NCBI GenBank assembly: GCA_949285025.1 | Contig: CASDXG010000061.1 | Coordinates: 1-55,126, forward strand | Origin: an uncultured Bacteroides sp. | GTDB taxonomy: Bacteria > Bacteroidota > Bacteroidia > Bacteroidales > Bacteroidaceae | DNA: 55,126 nt | Direction of reading: 5' to 3' | Shown here: positions 44,707 to 54,319 of the stretch, piece after piece | How the letters are laid out: each line of letters begins with the position of its first letter | Numbering within the stretch: position 1 is the stretch's first letter | Translations under genes and position numbers: made by a program | The notes under the pieces: generated by a model | Told to the model about the DNA's origin: nothing | Databases searched by the model: none | The model's input: the letters and a program-made list of their open reading frames with translations, nothing else

Positions 44707-46125
44707 ATGGATATAACAATGATATTTTCCATGCAGGCCGAACTCAGTCTTATTGCGGTTCTGGTGATTGTTTTGTTGACTGATTTGATATTGAAGAAAC
44801 CGAATTATAAAGTTCTTCAGAATTTGACTTGCGTATTGATGCTGATACATATCGCATTGAATATAATACCTCAAACGGTAGATTTATTTGGAGGAATGTA
44901 TCATTCCACCCCGATGGCTTCGGCTGTAAAGACAATTCTTTCTGTCGGAACGTTGCTTGTATTTATGCAATCGGGGCAATGGTTGAGCCGGGAAGATACA
45001 CAGCATAAAGCCGGAGAGTTCTATATGCTTACATTAAGCACCTTGTTGGGGATGTTTTTTATGGTAAGTGCCGGAAGCTTTATTATATTTTATGTGGGGC
45101 TGGAATTGGCCAGCATCCCGATGGCTTGTCTGGTCGCGTTCGATAAATACCGTCATCATAGTGCAGAGGCAGGGACGAAGTTTATTTTGAACTCTATGTT
45201 TTCTTCCGCCATTATGTTATACGGATTGTCGTTTGTTTATGGAACGTGTGGAACGACCTACTTTGCCGATCTTTCAGATTTGCTGACAGGCACTCCGCTT
45301 CAGATTATGGCAATGGTATTTTTCTTTGCAGGTCTGGGCTTCAAGTTAAGTCTTGTACCGTTCCATATGTGGACTCCTGATACCTATCAGGGCGCTCCAA
45401 CTCCGGTAAGCGGATATTTGTCTGTGATTTCCAAAGGTGCGGCAGCATTTGCTTTGATGAGTATCTTGCTGAAAGTCTTTGGTAATATGGTTGCTGATTG
45501 GAGTCTTCTGTTAAGTGTTATAATCGTTGTAACGATTACTATTGCCAATCTGTTCGCGATTTTACAGAAGGACTTGAAGCGTTTCATGGCATATAGTAGT
45601 ATATCTCAGGCCGGATACATCATGCTTGCCGTATTGGCTGCTACCGGGCAAGGGATGAGTTCGTTGGTATATTACATCGTGGTTTATATTGTGGCTAACC
45701 TGGCTGTATTCGGCGTTATTGGCGCAGTTGAGCAGCAAACGGGCGGAAAAGTGGACCGTGATGCTTATAACGGCCTTTACCGTACAAATCCGAAGCTGAC
45801 CTTTGTGATGACACTTGCCCTTTTCTCTTTGGCAGGAATACCGCCTTTTGCCGGATTCTTCTCTAAGTTTTTTGTTTTTGCTTCGGCATTCCACAGCGGA
45901 TATTGGCTTGTTGTCTTTCTTGCATTGATTAATACGATTATTTCATTGTATTATTATCTGCTGATTGTAAAAGCTATGTACATAACTCCGTCTGATGCTC
46001 CGGTTCCTGCATTTAAAACTCCTAAGATGATGCGCGCCAGCTTGTTCCTTTGTTTGTTGGGTATTATCTTGTTAGGTATATGGAGTGGCGTATATGATTG
46101 GCTGACGGATTTGTCCATGCGTTGA
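44707..46125 (+). CDS. nuoN: NADH-quinone oxidoreductase subunit N
   Basis: 472 residues. [21 protein letters not shown] (Glu), [39 protein letters not shown], and [20 protein letters not shown] are typical for NuoN/ND2. Last gene of the operon, followed by a clear terminator. Confidence 0.95.
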   Translation: MDITMIFSMQAELSLIAVLVIVLLTDLILKKPNYKVLQNLTCVLMLIHIALNIIPQTVDLFGGMYHSTPMASAVKTILSVGTLLVFMQSGQWLSREDTQHKAGEFYMLTLSTLLGMFFMVSAGSFIIFYVGLELASIPMACLVAFDKYRHHSAEAGTKFILNSMFSSAIMLYGLSFVYGTCGTTYFADLSDLLTGTPLQIMAMVFFFAGLGFKLSLVPFHMWTPDTYQGAPTPVSGYLSVISKGAAAFALMSILLKVFGNMVADWSLLLSVIIVVTITIANLFAILQKDLKRFMAYSSISQAGYIMLAVLAATGQGMSSLVYYIVVYIVANLAVFGVIGAVEQQTGGKVDRDAYNGLYRTNPKLTFVMTLALFSLAGIPPFAGFFSKFFVFASAFHSGYWLVVFLALINTIISLYYYLLIVKAMYITPSDAPVPAFKTPKMMRASLFLCLLGIILLGIWSGVYDWLTDLSMR

Positions 46126-46159
46126 GACGTTTTTTATAAATATTGAATTTTTCTTACCG

Positions 46160-46203
46160 GAATGTCCTGTTGTTTTTTATAAAGCAATGGGACATTCTTT
46201 TTT
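46160..46203 (+). terminator. Terminator of the nuo operon
   Basis: GAATGTCCTGTTG (46160-46172) pairs with CAATGGGACATTC (46185-46197, with G-T pairs), then CTTTTTTTC. Confidence 0.85.
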
Positions 46204-46303
46204 TCTCTCTTTTTGGTTATTTTAATTAAAAACGATGCAGTGGTTTGAATGATTTTTCGTTTCTTTATAAAACGATTATGTTGAACTTAAAAGGCCGGAA
46301 GAT

Positions 46304-49300
46304 ATGAAGAAAATCAGTCTATTTATCGGGTTGATAGGAATGGTTTTTCTGTTACCGTTATCAGCATTGGCGCAAAGCTTTGATTCATTATGGAAAGATG
46401 TTGAGACTCTTCAGAAGAAAGATTTGCCGAAATCCGTAATCGAAAAAGTGGAAAAAGTCTATGAGAAAGCACAGGAAGAGCAGAATCTTCCTCAGTTGAT
46501 GAAAGCATATCTTGTGCGGGCAGAATATAAAGTCCGGGTAAGTCCGGATAGCCTTCAGCGGGAACTTTCCGGGTTAAAGACCTGGACTGCGCACGAAACA
46601 GATACGTTGGCCCGTGCGGTTTTGTCAGTATTGATGGGTAATGTGACATTAAACTCTGATTCTGTCGATCTTGATGTCGTGTTGAAATATTATCGTGATG
46701 CGTTGCGGTATGATAAGATTTTAAAGACGACTCCGGCGGAAGATTTTCTCCCGATGACGGTTTTGGGTGAACTTAGCAAGCAGTGTTTCGAGGACAACAT
46801 GTATGAACTTTTGGCGCATGAGGCGATACGTAACTTATCGACCTCGAACTCTCGGCGGGAGGAAAAGGTTCAGACAGAGATTCTCTCGCTGTATGACGGG
46901 TTGATTTCTTATTATGATTATCGCAATCCTCAAGGCTGTCTGTTGACGAAACTTGCACGTCTGGCATATCAGAATCTCGACAATTCGGTGTTGAATAAGT
47001 ATAGAGTGTCTGATGAGCAAGCCCTTGTTATTTTAAAATCGTTGCTGGATGAATACGAATATCTGGATGTCTGTGCGGATGTTTATGTAAAAATTGCCGA
47101 TGCATACGGACGCATGGGAGAACTTGTGAAGAAGATGGAGATAATTCAGGCCGGTCTGAAAAAATATCCTGATTCCAAGTATTCGTATACGTTGAAACGT
47201 CAGATGGCGGAGCTGATGTCGCCTGAGCTTCGCGTTCAGATTCCTTTTGTTTATCCTGAACGTGAAGTGGATATAGATGTCTATTATAAAAATCTGTCCG
47301 GGCTGACACTCGAACTGTATCATTTGGATGTCCATCCTTCTTCTTCGCTCTTGAATGGGAATATTACACCGGAGGTTCTTGTAAAGGCTTACGGGAAAAA
47401 AACTTCTTCTCGGGAATTCTTGTTACAGCCGACGACCGATTATAAGTCAAAGGAAGTAAAGTTGCGGTACAAAATGCCGGAAGCGGGAGTCTATATATTA
47501 AAGTCAGTTCCGAAAGGAACGAAAGAAGGTGTTGCATATAGCATGTTGTATGTGTCACCTTATCAGTGCATTGCCATTCCTTTGGATAAGAATCGGCAGG
47601 AACTGATAGCCATAGACAAGCAAACAGGCCGGCCAGTATCAAACGCGGAAATCGTAACATATCTGCCAAAGGCTAAGGAATTTCGGGAGAATAACGTGTA
47701 TAAAACCGATGAACGGGGGAGTGTCATTGTTGAACGGGACGATAGAAAACCTTTATATTGCAATGTCCGTACGCCGGGAAACGACTTTATGTCAATTGCT
47801 TATCTGGGAAGTTCCATTAGCTTTTTCCAGGCAGATGCAGGAAAGGAGTTTCATCGTGTTTCGTTGTTTACGGATCGTTCCATTTACAGGCCGGGACAGA
47901 CGGTGTCGGTATCCGGAATTGTATATAGACAACAAGGCGATTCTTTACATGTAGTAAAGGGGGAAGATGTGAAACTTGTCCTGTTCGGCGCAGACAATCA
48001 GCTTGCAGAAAAAAATGTAAGTTCAGACGATTTCGGTGCGTTTTCTACCGAATTTGTCATACCTCAATCGGTCTTACCTGGAAATTTTCGGATTGAAACG
48101 ACTCGTGCGTCTTGTTATTTCCGTGTAGAAGAGTATAAACGTCCCACATTCGATGTTACATTTACTTCGACAGACAGCACCTGTCGTGTGGGAGATACGA
48201 TACATGTGGAGGGGACAGCAAAGACATTTTCGGGCGTACCTGTACGTCTTGCCGATGTGTCTTACCGTGTCGTATATTCTCCGCTGTGGCCGATGCGTGG
48301 CATGCGGCCGACTTCTGAAATTATGAAAGGAGTCATGCAGACAGATGCAGAGGGACATTTCTTTCTGAAGGTTTGCCTGAAAAAACCGGAGGTACGGGAA
48401 ATGGGATTGGATATCAATCCTACTTGCAGATATGAGATAACGGCAGAGGTAACCGATGGAGCTGGTGAGACCCAACAAGGTTCTTATTCAGTTTTGGCAG
48501 GAGAACAGGCTTTGTTTCTGCAGATTGACGGACTGTCTGATTGTGTATTGAAAGAAGAAAAGAAAAAAATACGTTTCTTGGCCTTTAATCTTAATGAGAA
48601 GACCATAAAAACAGATGTGTCTTACCGTGTGTTCTCGGTAAAAGAGGGTGCTGGTGGGGACAGCTTGTTGTACGAAGAAAAGGCCATTTCACAAGAATCG
48701 TTCGTCCCGGAAAGTGTCTATTCTTTGCCTTCGGGAAAATACCGGATGGAAGTTTTGGCATCCGATGCTTTTATGCGTCAGGTTAAAACAGAACAAGAGT
48801 TCATCCTTTTTTCATTGGATGATACCTGCCCTCCCGTCGATACGGTAGATTGGTCTTATCAGAGGGATGGAACATTCGAGGCTAATCATCCGGCTTCACT
48901 GTATGTCGGGAGTAGTGAAAAGAATGTATATGTCATGGTCGATGTGTATGCTTTAGGAGAACGTATCGATTCAAAACGGATGTATTTGAGTAATGAGATT
49001 CGAAAACTCACATATCCTTATCGTGAGGAATACGGCGATGGAATAATGATACATGCAATGTTTATGCGTAATGGAAAATTGTATCAGCATCGTTATCGGA
49101 TAATCCGTCCGGAACCTGAAAAGGAATTGCAGTTGAAATGGATAACGTTTCGTGATAAATTGCGGCCGGGTGGACAGGAAGAGTGGCGTCTGGAAATCCG
49201 CGATAAAGATGGTTTGCCTGTACAAGCGGCGTTGTTGGCAGCGATGTACGATGCTTCGTTGGATAAATTGTATGATCATGACTGGAATTTTACGTTGAAT

Positions 49301-51952
49301 TTTAACCGTAATGTCCCGTGGATTAATACAGGAATTGCCTATAACGGGCAAGACGCAGGCTTGTTCAGCTCTTTCACTTACCGCTTTGCCGGAAACGGAC
49401 TGGACCTGCTTTTGGGAGATTATAGCCGGTTGTATCCGTTTAATGTTCGGAATATGGTTTATGCGACGCTTTTATCGGGCAGAACCGTTTTGATGGCTGA
49501 TGCTGCCGCTCCGATGGCTAAAGCAAGGATGTCGGTTGCCGATGTAAGACAGAATGCAGTAGTTGAAGAATCTTTCGCGCAAGAAGAACTGATGGGAGGG
49601 GATATCTCAGATTTGAGTGCGGCAGATGAAAGCATAAACGATGATGATGCTTTCCAAGAGGATGGGAACGAACAGACAATTCCGTTACGGGAGAATTTTG
49701 CGGAGACCGCATTCTTCTATCCGAGTTTACGTACCGATTCTACCGGTTGCATAAGCATTTCTTTCCTTATGCCCGAATCGTTGACCGAATGGAAGTTCAT
49801 GGGACTTGCACACACATGCAAGATGGATTATGGGATGATTACGGCAAAAGCCAGAACGAGCAAGGAATTTATGTTGCAACCCAATTATCCGCGTTTCGTG
49901 CGAATGGGAGATCATGTTGTGTTGAAAGCATCGTTGCATAATCTGTCTATGGAGAAAATTGCCGGTACGGCCCGTTTGGAACTGTCAGATCCGGAGACAT
50001 CACAAATAATTGCAACAACGGAACAGTCTTTCTCGGTAGAGGAAAGTGCTACGGCAACGGTTTCTTTTGCATTCGATGTACCGGAAAATTGTAATCTGCT
50101 TGTGTGTAAAATGATGGCAGACGGCGGTACGTTTTCCGATGGGGAGCAACGTTTTCTTCCGGTGTTGTCGGATAAACAATGGATGACCGAAACAGTTCCT
50201 GTGCAAGTGAAAGAAGGAGAGACGAAGCATGTTTCGACCGATGCGTTGTTTAATTGGCAGAGTCCAACGGCAACAGAACGTCGTCTCACGGTAGAAATGA
50301 CCGCCAATCCTCAATGGTATGCTGTACAGGCTTTACCTGCATTAGGGAATCCTGAGAGTGACGATGCTTTGGCATGGGCTTCGGCTTTCTATGGAAATCG
50401 GATAGCTTCAGCTATTGTCGATGTGAATCCCCGTATAAAGGAGGTGTTTAATCGGTGGCTTTCTTCCGGAGAATCGGGGAATGTTCTCGTTAGTAACCTT
50501 GAAAGGAACGAGGATTTAAAGAATATTTTGTTGAAGGAAACGCCTTGGCTTCTTGATGCTGTCGACGAGACAGAACAAAAACGGCGCATCGCCTTGTTGT
50601 TCGATTTGAATACAATGTCGAATCGCATGCAGGTGGCTGTTCGTAAACTGGAGGATTTGCAACTGGAAGACGGCTCGTGGAGTTGGTATCGGGGAATGAC
50701 AGGGAATCGCCATATTACCATGCAAATAGTTGAAATGCTTGCCCGTTTGAAAACGATGGTCGGAATAAACGAGCCGCGTGTGAACGAAATGTATCGTAAA
50801 GCGTTGTCATATCTGAGTGGAGTTGTGCGGGAATATGTGCAGGATTTGTGGATGAACCGTAAAAAGCAGCCGGTTGTTTCTCCCGAAAGTTTTGCAATAG
50901 CGTATTTGTATATCTGCGCTTTGGACGAAATGGCTTATAATATGACCGACAAAGATGTGAGAGATTACCTGTTAGGCCTTTTGAAGGATCGGTCTTCGGA
51001 ATATACCATTTATGAAAAAGCACAGGTCGCTTTAATTATGGAGTCGGCAGGAGAGGGGCGGCAGGCTCGCGAGTTGGTCAGCTCCATAAAAGAGTATATC
51101 GTATCCGATTCGGTAATGGGATGTTTTTTCGATACGCAGAAAGCAACATATACATGGAACGATTATCGTATTCCTACGCAGGTTATGGCTATGGAGGCAA
51201 TCAACCGCATTGACCAAGACCCGGAACTGTTGGATGGAATGAAACTGTGGTTGTTGAAACAGAAGCAGGCACAGGCATGGGAAAATCCGTTGTCTTCTGT
51301 TAATGCAGTTTATGCTTTTCTCGCAAATGGTGGAATGATTTTGCGTGAGACCGGAAAGATGACATCTGCTTTGGCTGAAACGACATTGCAAACACCGGAT
51401 GATGCGTTGGGATACATGCGTAAGACGTTTACGGGAGATCAGTGCGAGGTGAAAGAAATTTCTTTTGCACAGTCGGGTGGAAACGTCGGTTGGGGTGCTG
51501 TGTATGCGCAGTATCTGGAGAATATGTCGGATATAACATCAGACGAGGCCGAAGACTTATCTGTGACGCGGGAGTTCCTGTTGGACGGGAAAAAGATAAA
51601 GAAAGGCAAGAAGACCTTGCATGTAGGCGATAAATTGACGGTACGTCTTGTCGTGAGGGCCGGCAGAGATATGGATTTCATTCGAGTGGAAGATGTAAAA
51701 GCCGCATGTATGGAGCCTGCGGACCGTTTGTCCGGTTATCGGATGAGACGGGGTTTCAGCTATTATCAGGTAAATAATGATGCTTCAACCGAGTTCTTTA
51801 TCGATCGGCTGCGGAAGGGAACCCATGTTATCGAGTATACGGTTTATATAGATAAGGCCGGGATTTATCAGGCGGGAAGCGCTTCGGTACAGTCGGTTTA
51901 CGCACCGGAGTTTGGAAGCCATTCCGAAGGTTTTGAATTTACGGTAGAATAA
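46304..51952 (+). CDS. Alpha-2-macroglobulin family protein, thioester-less type
   Basis: 1882 residues with signal peptide (KKISLFIGLIGMVFLLPLSALAQ). Macroglobulin-type beta domains: FTDRSIYRPGQTVSVSGIVY near 520 is the family MG signature; the A2M core follows (RTDSTGCISISFLMPESLTEWKFMGLAHT, about 1140-1170), then ANPQWYAVQALPALGNPESDDALAWASAFYGNR near 1335, where thioester members have a CxEQ site; here no Cys or Gln pair exists. The alpha-alpha toroid continues with LEDLQLEDGSWSWYRGMTGN. Bacterial A2M proteins trap proteases in the periplasm; this type should act without covalent capture. Long N-terminal helical part (1-300) is unassigned. A Lys-rich C-terminal linker (KKIKKGKKTLHVGDK) precedes the last beta domain. 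Confidence 0.9.
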   Translation: MKKISLFIGLIGMVFLLPLSALAQSFDSLWKDVETLQKKDLPKSVIEKVEKVYEKAQEEQNLPQLMKAYLVRAEYKVRVSPDSLQRELSGLKTWTAHETDTLARAVLSVLMGNVTLNSDSVDLDVVLKYYRDALRYDKILKTTPAEDFLPMTVLGELSKQCFEDNMYELLAHEAIRNLSTSNSRREEKVQTEILSLYDGLISYYDYRNPQGCLLTKLARLAYQNLDNSVLNKYRVSDEQALVILKSLLDEYEYLDVCADVYVKIADAYGRMGELVKKMEIIQAGLKKYPDSKYSYTLKRQMAELMSPELRVQIPFVYPEREVDIDVYYKNLSGLTLELYHLDVHPSSSLLNGNITPEVLVKAYGKKTSSREFLLQPTTDYKSKEVKLRYKMPEAGVYILKSVPKGTKEGVAYSMLYVSPYQCIAIPLDKNRQELIAIDKQTGRPVSNAEIVTYLPKAKEFRENNVYKTDERGSVIVERDDRKPLYCNVRTPGNDFMSIAYLGSSISFFQADAGKEFHRVSLFTDRSIYRPGQTVSVSGIVYRQQGDSLHVVKGEDVKLVLFGADNQLAEKNVSSDDFGAFSTEFVIPQSVLPGNFRIETTRASCYFRVEEYKRPTFDVTFTSTDSTCRVGDTIHVEGTAKTFSGVPVRLADVSYRVVYSPLWPMRGMRPTSEIMKGVMQTDAEGHFFLKVCLKKPEVREMGLDINPTCRYEITAEVTDGAGETQQGSYSVLAGEQALFLQIDGLSDCVLKEEKKKIRFLAFNLNEKTIKTDVSYRVFSVKEGAGGDSLLYEEKAISQESFVPESVYSLPSGKYRMEVLASDAFMRQVKTEQEFILFSLDDTCPPVDTVDWSYQRDGTFEANHPASLYVGSSEKNVYVMVDVYALGERIDSKRMYLSNEIRKLTYPYREEYGDGIMIHAMFMRNGKLYQHRYRIIRPEPEKELQLKWITFRDKLRPGGQEEWRLEIRDKDGLPVQAALLAAMYDASLDKLYDHDWNFTLNFNRNVPWINTGIAYNGQDAGLFSSFTYRFAGNGLDLLLGDYSRLYPFNVRNMVYATLLSGRTVLMADAAAPMAKARMSVADVRQNAVVEESFAQEELMGGDISDLSAADESINDDDAFQEDGNEQTIPLRENFAETAFFYPSLRTDSTGCISISFLMPESLTEWKFMGLAHTCKMDYGMITAKARTSKEFMLQPNYPRFVRMGDHVVLKASLHNLSMEKIAGTARLELSDPETSQIIATTEQSFSVEESATATVSFAFDVPENCNLLVCKMMADGGTFSDGEQRFLPVLSDKQWMTETVPVQVKEGETKHVSTDALFNWQSPTATERRLTVEMTANPQWYAVQALPALGNPESDDALAWASAFYGNRIASAIVDVNPRIKEVFNRWLSSGESGNVLVSNLERNEDLKNILLKETPWLLDAVDETEQKRRIALLFDLNTMSNRMQVAVRKLEDLQLEDGSWSWYRGMTGNRHITMQIVEMLARLKTMVGINEPRVNEMYRKALSYLSGVVREYVQDLWMNRKKQPVVSPESFAIAYLYICALDEMAYNMTDKDVRDYLLGLLKDRSSEYTIYEKAQVALIMESAGEGRQARELVSSIKEYIVSDSVMGCFFDTQKATYTWNDYRIPTQVMAMEAINRIDQDPELLDGMKLWLLKQKQAQAWENPLSSVNAVYAFLANGGMILRETGKMTSALAETTLQTPDDALGYMRKTFTGDQCEVKEISFAQSGGNVGWGAVYAQYLENMSDITSDEAEDLSVTREFLLDGKKIKKGKKTLHVGDKLTVRLVVRAGRDMDFIRVEDVKAACMEPADRLSGYRMRRGFSYYQVNNDASTEFFIDRLRKGTHVIEYTVYIDKAGIYQAGSASVQSVYAPEFGSHSEGFEFTVE

Positions 51953-51976
51953 AATAATCATTTCACCGTTTTTTTG

Positions 51977-52059
51977 AACACAGATTAACATAGATTTCTC
52001 ACGGAATCGGGAATGGAATGCCATTCATTCGTGCGGGAACTGCGTTAATCTGTGTTTTT
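51977..52059. repeat. Inverted repeat AACACAGATTAAC...GTTAATCTGTGTT between A2M and DUF1573
   Basis: Thirteen-base arms at 51977-51989 and 52044-52056 pair perfectly around 54 bases that include a smaller CATTC pair; T5 follows the right arm and T7 precedes the left arm. It may be a terminator. CACAGATTAA-type palindromes also occur as dispersed intergenic repeats in Bacteroidales, from memory. Confidence 0.6.
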
Positions 52060-52072
52060 ATTTTCCACGTGT

Positions 52073-52104
52073 TTTGTTCGTCCGTAAATTTCTGTCTATC
52101 TTTG
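52073..52104 (+). promoter_or_regulatory. Canonical Bacteroidota promoter for DUF1573-meaB
   Basis: TTTG (52073-52076), 20-base spacer, TATCTTTG (52097-52104), ATG at 52143. It makes an in-frame start at 52074 impossible for the main transcript. Confidence 0.7.
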
Positions 52105-52142
52105 TTCCAATAAAAAGAAAACCAACAATTGTAAATAATTGC

Positions 52143-53219
52143 ATGAAACGCATCTATTTTATATTAAGCATATTCTTGTTTATTACGTTAATATCACAAG
52201 CGCAGCCCCGTATCTCTTTCGATAAGACAACGCAGAATCTGGGGTACGTTCTTTGGCGTAATCCTGCTACGGTCGTTTATAATTTCACGAATACGGGCGA
52301 TAAACCGTTGGTCATTTCGAATGTGACGACATCCTGTGGCTGTACAAAAGCGGAGTGGACTCCCGATCCGGTGCCGGCAGGAGGCAAAGGAAGTGTGACG
52401 GTTGTTTTCGATGCGGAGGCTATCGGTCATTTCTTTAAGGAAGCAGGAGTGTATTGTAATGCTTCTTCCGTGCCCGTATATGTGGATTTTGAGGGAGAGG
52501 TAACTGCCGACCCGAAGAATTATTCATTCACACATCCGCTGGGATTCGGCGCGATACGTCTTGATAATGCAGAAATTGAATTCGAGGACGTGAATAAAGG
52601 GGAGAAGCCGTTCATTGAGTTTAAAGTGGCGAACACATCAAGTAAGGCTTATGCTCCTACATTGATGCATTTGCCTTCTTATCTGGAAGTGGAGGCCGAT
52701 CCGGCAATACTTGGCGCAAATAAAAATGGGAAAATACGGGTGACTCTTAATTCCGACAAGTTGCCTAAGTTCGGCATTACGCGCACATCTGTGTATTTGT
52801 CCCGTTTTTCCGGTGATAAAGTGTGCAGCGAGAATGAAATACCTGTGTCCGTTGTGCTTTTGCCGGACCTTTCAAATGTCTCGGATTACGAGAAGAAAAA
52901 TCCGCCTCGCATTGGTTTTTCGGCAGAAGAACTCAATTTCCCGGATCTGAAACCGACGCAAAAGAAATCTCAGACAATAGCGATTGAAAACAAAGGCCGT
53001 TCCGATTTGGTCATTCAGGACATGCAGGTTTTCGGAATCGCATTGATGGTCAATCTTAAGAAAAGTATTCTTAAACCCGGAGAGAAGACAAAAATGAAAG
53101 TGACCGTGCTGGCGGAGAATCTGCCTCGTCTAAAGAAAGAGCAAAGGATACTGATGATTACAAACGATCCGATGCAGCCGAAGATTGATATTTATGTGAA
53201 AGCTTCAATAAAAAAATAG
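52143..53219 (+). CDS. DUF1573-domain exported protein
   Basis: 358 residues from ATG 52143, set by the promoter and by the signal peptide KRIYFILSIFLFITLISQAQ. Immunoglobulin-like/DUF1573 unit at about 25-120: ISFDKTTQNLGYVLW, FTNTGDKPLVISNVTTSCGCTKAEW with the typical CGCT motif, VPAGGKGSVTVVFDAEAIGHFFK. Two more Ig-like units follow (VAN---SSKAYAP, IAIENKGRSDLVI). Exported; DUF1573 proteins are abundant and mostly uncharacterised in Bacteroidota. Four bases separate it from meaB, so they are likely co-transcribed though their compartments differ. Confidence 0.87.
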   Translation: MKRIYFILSIFLFITLISQAQPRISFDKTTQNLGYVLWRNPATVVYNFTNTGDKPLVISNVTTSCGCTKAEWTPDPVPAGGKGSVTVVFDAEAIGHFFKEAGVYCNASSVPVYVDFEGEVTADPKNYSFTHPLGFGAIRLDNAEIEFEDVNKGEKPFIEFKVANTSSKAYAPTLMHLPSYLEVEADPAILGANKNGKIRVTLNSDKLPKFGITRTSVYLSRFSGDKVCSENEIPVSVVLLPDLSNVSDYEKKNPPRIGFSAEELNFPDLKPTQKKSQTIAIENKGRSDLVIQDMQVFGIALMVNLKKSILKPGEKTKMKVTVLAENLPRLKKEQRILMITNDPMQPKIDIYVKASIKK

Positions 53220-53223
53220 TATT

Positions 53224-54315
53224 ATGGAACACCCCGAAAACAATGAAATCTATAAGGGGCTGACTGTAAATAAAGGTATAGCACAGCCGTCTACTGTTAA
53301 TCCTTATCTGAGTTTGAGGAAAAAGCCTCGTCGTCGGCAGTATTCTGTGGGCGAATACGTGGAAGGAATTGTGAAAGGAGACATCACGATATTAAGCCAG
53401 GCGGTAACTTTGATTGAGAGCCTGAAACCGGAACATCAGGTTATTGCTCAGGAGGTGATAGAGAAATGTCTTCCGTATTCGGGGAACTCTGTGCGAATAG
53501 GCATCAGCGGGGTGCCGGGAGCGGGCAAAAGCACTTCGATAGATGTCTTCGGTCTTCATGTGTTGGAACGCGGCGGGAAGTTGGCTGTATTGGCAATCGA
53601 CCCCAGTAGCGAGCGCTCAAAGGGGAGTATTCTCGGCGATAAGACGCGGATGGAAAAACTGTCTGTGCATCCCGATGCGTTTATACGTCCCAGTCCGGCG
53701 GCCGGTTCTTTGGGAGGTGTAGCCCGTAAGACCCGTGAGACGATTATCTTGTGTGAGGCGGCCGGATTCGATAAAATCTTTGTTGAAACCGTAGGAGTGG
53801 GACAAAGCGAGACGGCTGTTCATTCGATGGTGGACTTCTTTTTACTGATTCAGTTGGCCGGAACGGGCGATGAGTTGCAGGGAATCAAACGTGGAATTAT
53901 GGAGATGGCCGATGGAATAATTATAAATAAGGCCGACGGCAACAATATAGAGAAGGCAAAACTTGCCGCGTCTCACTTCCGGAATGCGTTACATCTTTTC
54001 CCTGCGTCTGAATCCGGGTGGATACCTGAGGTATTGACTTACTCCGGATTCTATAATATAGGAGTGAAAGAAATATGGGATATGGTGTATCGTTACTTCG
54101 ACTTTGTGAAGGCGAACGGGTATTTTACGCACAGAAGGAACGAACAGGCCAAATACTGGATGTACGAAACGATAAACGAACACCTCAAGGACAGTTTCTA
54201 TCATAATCCGGAAATCGAGGGCTTATTGGTGAAAGAGGAACAACAAGTACTGGGCGGGCACACAACTTCGTTTGCGGCGGCAAAGAAATTGCTCGATACC
54301 TATTTCCACAGATGA
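53224..54315 (+). CDS. meaB: Methylmalonyl-CoA mutase-associated GTPase
   Basis: 363 residues. G3E-type P-loop: Walker A ISGVPGAGKSTSID (about 94-107), LAIDPSSERSKGSILGDKTRM, FIRPSPAAGSLGGVARKTRE, ETVGVGQSETAV (Walker B region) and IINKADG for guanine recognition. It protects and reloads the B12 enzyme methylmalonyl-CoA mutase, part of the succinate-propionate route. The mutase genes are not next to it in the visible sequence. Convergent with the TonB receptor; only four bases separate their stops. Confidence 0.94.
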   Translation: MEHPENNEIYKGLTVNKGIAQPSTVNPYLSLRKKPRRRQYSVGEYVEGIVKGDITILSQAVTLIESLKPEHQVIAQEVIEKCLPYSGNSVRIGISGVPGAGKSTSIDVFGLHVLERGGKLAVLAIDPSSERSKGSILGDKTRMEKLSVHPDAFIRPSPAAGSLGGVARKTRETIILCEAAGFDKIFVETVGVGQSETAVHSMVDFFLLIQLAGTGDELQGIKRGIMEMADGIIINKADGNNIEKAKLAASHFRNALHLFPASESGWIPEVLTYSGFYNIGVKEIWDMVYRYFDFVKANGYFTHRRNEQAKYWMYETINEHLKDSFYHNPEIEGLLVKEEQQVLGGHTTSFAAAKKLLDTYFHR

Positions 54316-54319
54316 CCTT

